A stretch of 11,583 nt of DNA from assembly GCA_002390675.1 (NCBI GenBank), contig DGPZ01000160.1, positions 1 to 11,583 of the forward strand, read 5' to 3'. The notes beneath the pieces are model-generated. The model was given only the letters and a program-made list of their open reading frames with translations. It was not told the origin of the DNA and did not search any database. Shown one piece after another: positions 8,201 to 11,583 of this stretch. Origin of the DNA: Deltaproteobacteria bacterium UBA4427 (lineage in GTDB: Bacteria; Myxococcota_A; UBA9160; UBA4427). Each line of letters begins with the position of its first letter. The first letter of the stretch is position 1. Made by a program: the position numbers and the translations under genes.

Positions 8201-8690
8201 GCCGCAGTGGAACGGCGTGACGTTCACCGAGAGTAGATGGATTCCGACTGCGAGCGCTCAGAATTCTGTCGTTGTCGGGAGCCCAGACGTAGGGGCGGAA
8301 TGGGAGGCCAATGTTGGTCTTGCGACTGCTCTTTGCCCATCTGGAGCGACCGGTGCAGAGTGCCCCAGCGCTACGAAGGTTGTAAACCCAGCGCCGGACG
8401 CAGATCTCGATGGGTTGTTGGACTTTGCGGACAACTGTCTGTTACTGCCTAACAGCGCTCAGACGGATAGCGATGGGGACGGCTTCGGAAACATGTGCGA
8501 CGCCGACTTCGACAACAACGGTTTTGTCAACTTCGGTGACTTCGCTCGGTTTACTAACGCTTGGTCGATCAACCACGAAGGTGGAGTGTACGCCGACGAA
8601 TTCGACATGAATGGCGACGGTCAACTGAACTTCGGCGACTTCGGCTTGTTTGTCCGGAACTTCAACAAGCCGGTTGGTAGCGCGGAGTAG
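5211..8690 (+). CDS. large secreted multicopper oxidase with Cys-rich inserts and Ca-binding tail
   Basis: A 1159-residue blue-copper oxidase that couples one-electron oxidation of a substrate to reduction of O2 to water. Residues 1 to about 37 form a signal peptide with a long basic n-region (REHRKIKKN). The trinuclear copper ligands are seen in HEH (357, 359), HWFHDH (470, 473, 475), HVH (911, 913) and HCH (967, 969). The type 1 site is His908, Cys968, His973 and Met978 in HNVHVH and HCHNTQHEDHSM, the canonical spacing. It is about twice the length of CopA/CueO laccases, and its motifs recall large metal-oxidising types such as MofA (from memory). Insertions in domain 1 carry Cys pairs; besides Cys968 there are 20 Cys, fitting disulfides. 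Residues about 1063-1098 look like a thrombospondin-3 calcium repeat, and about 1097-1151 hold two dockerin/EF-hand-like repeats (DFDNNGFVNFGDF, DMNGDGQLNFGDF). The start could be TTG 5205, ATG 5211 or ATG 5223; ATG 5211 is chosen without Shine-Dalgarno support. Substrate unknown. Confidence 0.93.
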   Translation: MGKTMREHRKIKKNIARAFLAAYLISELAVPSPLIAQTNTVHPPIANPQNVLEAGLRGGGGGGVCNVPTDGVPSPLFGAEPFTQKLFREEAFGTRDMQPMEMPGCAGPDCFQSFDPPRTALGEFDPYGVQSDANVIDNLIHEPLHPAATRMANSTEKNPWEDAIEQTHTGELLPLSEGALTSYAEGRPPGEFYAHQRWDEFRPQREVVTAMTGSRTNTGTRDTLQMHTYSAGEWGPGGLYYNTVHGILGETECAAITEQTSCESLANPDTNPDDLMCKWEAGVCSGKFNGTTNGIAIKFHPNMPTQSEQSVWTFDGTLPPKLLMARYAQPILLRHYNALPIKYEANRGFGSHFITTHEHNGHNPAESDGYAEAYFLPGQFYDYHWPMQLAGRDTIKHPLAGTPCAMGEELVISAPSPQVDGAGNVCDYGARLAENVSGDPAACGWRPEVRRCENGSVPIPGDAMETMSTHWFHDHMLDHTAQNVYKGNAAMMNYYSSIDRANECLDDGINLRFPAGCAMGPTSWGNRDYDANIILATKAWGQDTETYPGNGDGESEGQLWFNKFNVGGFVGDVMTANLLYKPFQNVRARRYRFRILNGDVSRFMKLAIVVQREDGLGELPGEAPGTSYDRVPAVLIANDGNIMEHSIPLDGSMDLDRDGDLSDHHGIIPLQSIAERWDVVVDFADYAPGSKVYLVNMLEHQNGKKPNRVVTLAEILSGTYSGCDAAVGKAIEWRVTACTRPDGTPASSCVAGGDAMAHQQDMSMDPNMYRPGNANGPNGTPATMLPLPKMDVADLEGVVHRHFEFGRGAATDSEPLTITQAEFADASPGSFPAPSNPDSFGWVRNGEGAIDDELHQLKAAELFPDVPWGQAVDGGGTLSANMNRVSAAPQLGDLEIWHFRNGGNGWSHNVHVHFEEGRILTRDGEPPPEWEKWARKDVYRVGPMDESSRELTFAIRFREFGGSYMEHCHNTQHEDHSMLVRWDIENPGQFKPLLTPEPQWNGVTFTESRWIPTASAQNSVVVGSPDVGAEWEANVGLATALCPSGATGAECPSATKVVNPAPDADLDGLLDFADNCLLLPNSAQTDSDGDGFGNMCDADFDNNGFVNFGDFARFTNAWSINHEGGVYADEFDMNGDGQLNFGDFGLFVRNFNKPVGSAE

Positions 8691-8734
8691 ATCTGACTCC
8701 TTCTGCTGGTCCGATAGACCTCTTCGGCTGGTGC

Positions 8735-8762
8735 GGAGCGCTCCTGGTGTTAGGAGCGCTCC
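8735..8762 (+). repeat. two identical palindromes forming a strong stem-loop
   Basis: GGAGCGCTCC occurs at 8735-8744 and again at 8753-8762, separated by TGGTGTTA. Each copy is a perfect palindrome, so the pair can fold as a 10-bp GC-rich hairpin with an 8-nt loop, or act as two half-spaced protein sites. It lies in the 177-bp gap between the multicopper oxidase and the SCO-cytochrome gene. No T-run follows, so it is not a standard intrinsic terminator. An mRNA-processing, attenuation or stability role that lowers downstream expression is possible. Confidence 0.6.
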
Positions 8763-8867
8763 AACCGACCCGAACGAGGCCTCTCCCAGCGGATGGAATC
8801 GTAAGGGTCGCACGAATAGATTTCGGGTGGTCGGTTCTGGTGAGTGTATTTTTAAGAGGGAATTTCA

Positions 8868-9932
8868 GTGGCTAACGAATTTTTCGAAAAACCTAACGCA
8901 CCACGATTCTTAGTGGCTGCCTTCCTCACCCTCTTAATTGCTGGGCCTGCATTCGCCGGGCACAAGTTTCCGAATGTTGAGTTGACTAGCCATGAAGGCA
9001 AGGTCTACCGCTTTCAGGATGATTTAGTCGACGACAAGGTTGTCGTCATCAACTTTATCTACACGGCCTGCAAGAACTCCTGCCCCGCCGAAACTGCGCG
9101 AATGAAGCAGGTGTACCGAGAGCTCGACGGCCGAGTAGGCCAAGATATCCAGATGTATTCTATTAGTATCGATCCCGAACTCGACACGCCCGAGAGGCTG
9201 AGCGAGTACATGAAGAAGTTTAAGACGGGTCCCGGCTGGAGTTTCTTCACGGCCCCCAAGGAGTCTACGGATCGACTTCGGCGCTCTCTCGGACTTTACA
9301 TGGAGGATGCCGTTGCCGAAGACGACATGGATCACAATCTGAGCTTCATTATGGGAAACGATCGTACTGGGAAGTGGATCAAGCGTTCGCCATTCGACGA
9401 CCCTCAGAGCCTGGCTAATCTGATCGGCCACGACCTATTTGACGGCACAATCCCTCGCGGCGGTAAAAGTTACGCGCTTGCGCCTGATGTTTTGCCGGAG
9501 CATGAAGGCGCCTATCTATTTCGCACGCGGTGCAATTCGTGTCACACCCTTGGCGGCGGTGACCACGACCTAGGCCCCGATCTTGCCGGTGTGACCTTCA
9601 CCCGCCCCGTTGCCTGGCTGCAGAAATGGCTTTCGGATCCCAGTGCCATGATCGATGGTGGTGATCCGACTGCGATCGACTTGTATACGAAGTACAACGA
9701 AATTCGAATGCCTAATCTGAAGCTTTCAAGCGATGATATTTCTCGGCTGGTCGATTACCTCCGTATTCAGGACAAACGTATGGGCTTTGATACGGGAGGC
9801 AAGGCAGAACCGGAAAACGCCCCAGCAGGCCACCACGACCATGAGCACGACCATGACCACGAGACGCAGGCGCAGGCGCAAGGGCATGAGAAACACGGGG
9901 GCCATGACCATGACGGCCATCATGAAGGATGA
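8868..9932 (+). CDS. SCO-type copper chaperone fused to cytochrome c, with His-rich tail
   Basis: A 354-residue periplasmic or membrane-anchored protein with three modules. Residues 1-30 are a signal peptide (LTLLIAGPAFA-G), possibly uncleaved as an anchor. Residues about 31-195 are a SCO1/SenC thioredoxin-like domain with copper ligands Cys68 and Cys72 in CKNSC and His156 in DHNLSF; such proteins deliver copper or act as thiol reductants for it. Residues about 210-300 are a class I cytochrome c with heme motif CNSCH (Cys222, Cys225, His226) and likely axial Met281 in RMPNLKLS. The last about 33 residues contain 12 His in HDHEHDH-like clusters, a probable metal-binding tail. The GTG start is well supported by AAGAGGG at 8854-8860, 7 nt upstream. 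It follows the multicopper oxidase on the same strand, so it likely loads copper into that enzyme and/or carries electrons from it. SCO-cytochrome c fusions are known; the His tail is the less usual part. Confidence 0.92.
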   Translation: MANEFFEKPNAPRFLVAAFLTLLIAGPAFAGHKFPNVELTSHEGKVYRFQDDLVDDKVVVINFIYTACKNSCPAETARMKQVYRELDGRVGQDIQMYSISIDPELDTPERLSEYMKKFKTGPGWSFFTAPKESTDRLRRSLGLYMEDAVAEDDMDHNLSFIMGNDRTGKWIKRSPFDDPQSLANLIGHDLFDGTIPRGGKSYALAPDVLPEHEGAYLFRTRCNSCHTLGGGDHDLGPDLAGVTFTRPVAWLQKWLSDPSAMIDGGDPTAIDLYTKYNEIRMPNLKLSSDDISRLVDYLRIQDKRMGFDTGGKAEPENAPAGHHDHEHDHDHETQAQAQGHEKHGGHDHDGHHEG

Positions 9933-9998
9933 AGACAGGCAAAACGAGCGCTATTTCCAGTACAAACGGCGCTAGGTGTTCTGAGAAATAAACCCCGA

Positions 9999-10019
9999 CC
10001 GGGTTAGCCGTTAACCGGG
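9999..10019 (+). terminator. possible hairpin after the SCO-cytochrome gene
   Basis: CCGGGTTA (9999-10006) can pair with TAACCGGG (10012-10019) around the loop GCCGT, with one internal G-G mismatch. It sits 66 bp after the stop codon. No T-tract follows, so intrinsic termination is uncertain. Confidence 0.25.
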
Positions 10020-10070
10020 CGTCCCCGGAACGTCGCCTAGGTTGAAAATACAATCGGGCGTCCCCCGAAC
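10016..10070 (+). repeat. pair of 16-bp direct repeats
   Basis: CGGGCGTCCCCGGAAC (10016-10031) recurs at 10055-10070 with one substitution (CGGGCGTCCCCCGAAC), 39 bp start to start. They lie between the SCO-cytochrome gene and a possible broken gene. No insertion sequence ends or integrase-type gene are nearby. They could be remnants of a dispersed repeat family. Confidence 0.5.
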
Positions 10071-10096
10071 TGGGTATGCGCGAAGGGCCCATCTAG

Positions 10097-10483
10097 TCTA
10101 GTTGGGGCTTAGTTACTGGAAGTTCCTTGTATCGGTGGCGCGGATCCAAGGTGAAAACGCCGATCCGCCTTGGCCAGGCACTCAAGCACCCCTCGCTTAA
10201 CTGGCGATTCCGGTTTCGCCCCACTTATAGGGACCTGTTTACCGCGGCCTTCATGATTTCTGAGAATGTGCCGAAGCGTATCGCTTTTGTGATCCCAACA
10301 TAGGAGCGTGCGCGGGTCGCCGGCCATGCGCCATATGCTCGACTTTTCATCCGCCGCTGCTGTTCAGCCGGCGATTGGTTCACTATCAACGGGCTGAGCG
10401 ACGAGCCGGCCGAATACACCGGGTTGGAGGGCTTCACCGGCACGCTCGTAGAGCAAGTGATCGCCTCATTCTCGCAAGTGTAA
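10097..10483 (+). pseudogene. possible gene broken by an in-frame TAG, family not recognised
   Basis: A single plus frame reads protein-like on both sides of a TAG at 10301-10303 and ends at TAA 10481-10483. Before the stop there is a basic stretch with KTPIRLGQALKHPSLNWRF and DLFTAAFMISENVPKRIAF. After it comes VAGHAPYARLFIRR, then GDWFTINGLSDEP and a C-terminal helix-like GTLVEQVIASFSQV. No good start codon is visible: TTG 10127 and GTG 10151 are the best candidates, and the frame is bounded upstream by TAG 10094-10096. This suggests a truncated, decayed gene. I could not assign a family. The alternative is chance open sequence. Confidence 0.35.
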
Positions 10484-10822
10484 TGCTTGCGCCAGTTTCT
10501 GTTCCAACGTTTGACCCGCTCTGGCTCTTCGGTATGAGCGCGGGCCCGACTGCGTTTGATGGAACGCAATGGGCGTGCGCACGCGTTAGTGGGGATGCTC
10601 GTTGCAGTTCCCTAATCCGGCATGGCGCCCCTGGCGGGCCGCGGTCTGGCTGTGTCGGCGGTTGTGCGGACGTAGTCGTCAGACCCTAATTTGCACCGCG
10701 CCTTGAGCTTCGGGTTGGGTTTTTGTGTTGAATTATTTTGGTGGGGATTATTGAGAGTGGGTGGAGTCAGTGGCGTTTTTGGAGGTGTCGGCCGTGAATT
10801 GCAGCATCATTAGGAAATGCCG
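10484..10822. other. intergenic, no gene seen
   Basis: About 340 bp with frames that lack ribosome binding sites and have skewed, shadow-like composition. The section 10740-10790 is G-rich on the plus strand (short GGG/GG runs), which might form a G-rich structure, but no four clean G-tracts were found. A 6-bp hairpin GCGAGC-GTTT-GCTCGC at 10826-10841 falls in the end of the neighbouring lipoprotein gene. Confidence 0.4.
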
Positions 10823-11131
10823 CTAGCGAGCGTTTGCTCGCCCTATTGCATCGTAATAGCCATCACGGTCATTGTTAGTCGCGCGCCGGATTTCGACATC
10901 GGCTGCCATGCGTGGACTGTCGGTCGTGTTCTTGGCAGGTGCCCCGGCCAGCGGTGTGTTAGAAGCGCCCTGCGCGGCTGGTGTTGGCGGCGCCTCGGAG
11001 GTGTAAGCCTCGAGAGCGCTGGTGCCGCCGGGCGTGGGATCTAGCGTTAGGGAGTCGGAGGTCTTTTGATCGCAGGCCGACATGACGACCACCGCGAACA
11101 GGATTCCGAGCAGTGAACTACTACCTCTCAT
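10823..11131 (-). CDS. small Pro/Ala/Thr-rich lipoprotein, function unknown
   Basis: A 102-residue predicted lipoprotein. A signal peptide with the hydrophobic core LLGILFAVVV ends in the lipobox MSAC, so Cys20 would be lipidated by Lgt and cut by LspA. Asp at position +2 of the mature protein is the inner-membrane retention signal in E. coli; whether this holds here is unknown. The mature chain is low-complexity, rich in Pro, Ala, Thr and Ser, with a charged C-terminal part (EIRRATNNDRDGYYDA), and I recognise no domain. A longer reading to 11185 would add 18 residues ahead of the signal peptide and is rejected. GTG 11134 is an alternative start, with AGGA 7 nt upstream of it and 10 nt upstream of ATG 11131. 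It lies 79 nt downstream of the cadherin-like gene on the same strand, so the two may be co-transcribed. Confidence 0.65.
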   Translation of the reverse strand: MRGSSSLLGILFAVVVMSACDQKTSDSLTLDPTPGGTSALEAYTSEAPPTPAAQGASNTPLAGAPAKNTTDSPRMAADVEIRRATNNDRDGYYDAIGRANAR

Positions 11132-11210
11132 CACAAATTCATCCTGTCCGAATGACAAGTCTCTACCGAGCGATCGGCGATCCAAAGCCCCTAGTCAACA
11201 TAAGGGACGG

Positions 11211-11583
11211 TCAGCGTAGGTGCCGTGGCCGTTCCAATAGACTGAGGCTAAGAAGAGCCCCGACCAGCGTGATTAGGCCCAGCAGCCCCATGCTAGGCAC
11301 GGCATCAATACGGGCGGGGTTTATTTTCACGGTCACGGTCGTGATGGCTGACAGGTCGGTACCGTCGTCTACGCGGTAGGTGAAACTGTCGTTCTTCGTT
11401 TCGCTGCCGTCGTGGCTATATATGAAGGTCCCGTCTTCTTCGAGGCTTAGGCTGCCGTGGGTCGGGTCTGAGATGAGTTCCGCGGTGAGAGGGTCGCCCT
11501 CTGGGTCGGAGTCACCATCGAGCACACTGCGTACTCCGTTAGTGAGCGATGTTGCGGTACCACCTTCGTCGACCTCAATGGCG
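11211..11583 (-). CDS. C-terminus of a cadherin-like repeat surface protein with putative sorting tail (partial)
   Basis: Only the last 123 residues are in the window; the frame stays open to the window edge, so the start is missing. The visible part begins in a cadherin-like/VCBS-type bacterial immunoglobulin-fold repeat: VDEGGTATSL, DSDPEGDPLTAEL, then HGSLSLEEDGTFIYSHDGSE and DSFTYRVDDG, the usual order of conserved positions in these tandem repeats. Asp/Glu clusters likely bind calcium. The tail is a short motif (DAVPSMG), a hydrophobic helix (LLGLITLVGALLSLSLL) and a basic end (ERPRHLR). That architecture is shared by C-terminal protein-sorting signals such as IPTL-CTERM or exosortase/rhombosortase targets, though no listed motif matches exactly. 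Predicted role: large surface or adhesion protein held at the membrane before export or processing. The codon at 11523-11525 (GTG) is internal, not the start. Confidence 0.85.
   Translation of the reverse strand, partial: AIEVDEGGTATSLTNGVRSVLDGDSDPEGDPLTAELISDPTHGSLSLEEDGTFIYSHDGSETKNDSFTYRVDDGTDLSAITTVTVKINPARIDAVPSMGLLGLITLVGALLSLSLLERPRHLR

Noticed and set aside
9999..10070. Integron attC-like site from GTTAGCC and GGGCGT words
   Set aside because: No matching RYYYAAC core at the right distance and no integrase in view.
10375..10689. 104-codon plus-strand ORF
   Set aside because: Overlaps the better candidate broken frame, has no ribosome binding site and reads as a low-quality mix of Arg, Gly and Cys.
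1..11583. CRISPR array, tRNA or rRNA genes
   Set aside because: No regularly spaced repeats, and no tRNA cloverleaf or rRNA sequence was recognised on either strand.

Overview
The window looks like a chromosomal stretch of a Gram-negative bacterium. Evidence includes an outer-membrane beta-barrel ending in Phe, several Sec signal peptides, a lipoprotein and periplasmic cytochrome/SCO modules. The thrombospondin-3/dockerin-like calcium-binding tail on the multicopper oxidase and the cadherin-like repeat protein with a hydrophobic, basic C-terminal tail are often seen in marine or sediment Proteobacteria. This taxonomic guess is inference; no rRNA or marker gene is present.

Left part (264-4147, plus strand): a compact trio of an OprP/OprO-like porin, a small secreted protein resembling FMN-binding domains, and a membrane-bound hybrid histidine kinase with a C-terminal receiver. 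The first two genes are 20 bp apart and very likely co-transcribed. The kinase follows after about 105 bp. No separate DNA-binding response regulator is in view.

Middle (4148-5210): about 1 kb without an intact convincing gene. It holds a possible decayed minus-strand membrane/secreted protein with two in-frame TGA codons. An AT-rich promoter region follows, with a near-perfect 18-bp palindrome overlapping a predicted -35 box and a hairpin directly before the next start codon.

Core (5211-9932, plus strand): a 1159-residue secreted multicopper oxidase with all four copper-binding motif groups, Cys-rich insertions and a calcium-binding tail. It is followed by a three-part protein: SCO-type copper chaperone, class I cytochrome c, and a His-rich tail. 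The simplest reading is a copper-dependent extracytoplasmic oxidase whose copper supply and/or electron transfer is provided by the downstream protein. The substrate is unknown; metal oxidation, such as Mn(II), is one possibility and is not shown by the sequence.

Right part (9933-11583): a repeat-bearing intergenic region, a possible broken gene with an in-frame TAG, about 340 bp with no gene seen, then two minus-strand genes. These are a small lipoprotein and, running off the window edge, the C-terminus of a cadherin-like repeat protein with a putative sorting or anchoring tail.
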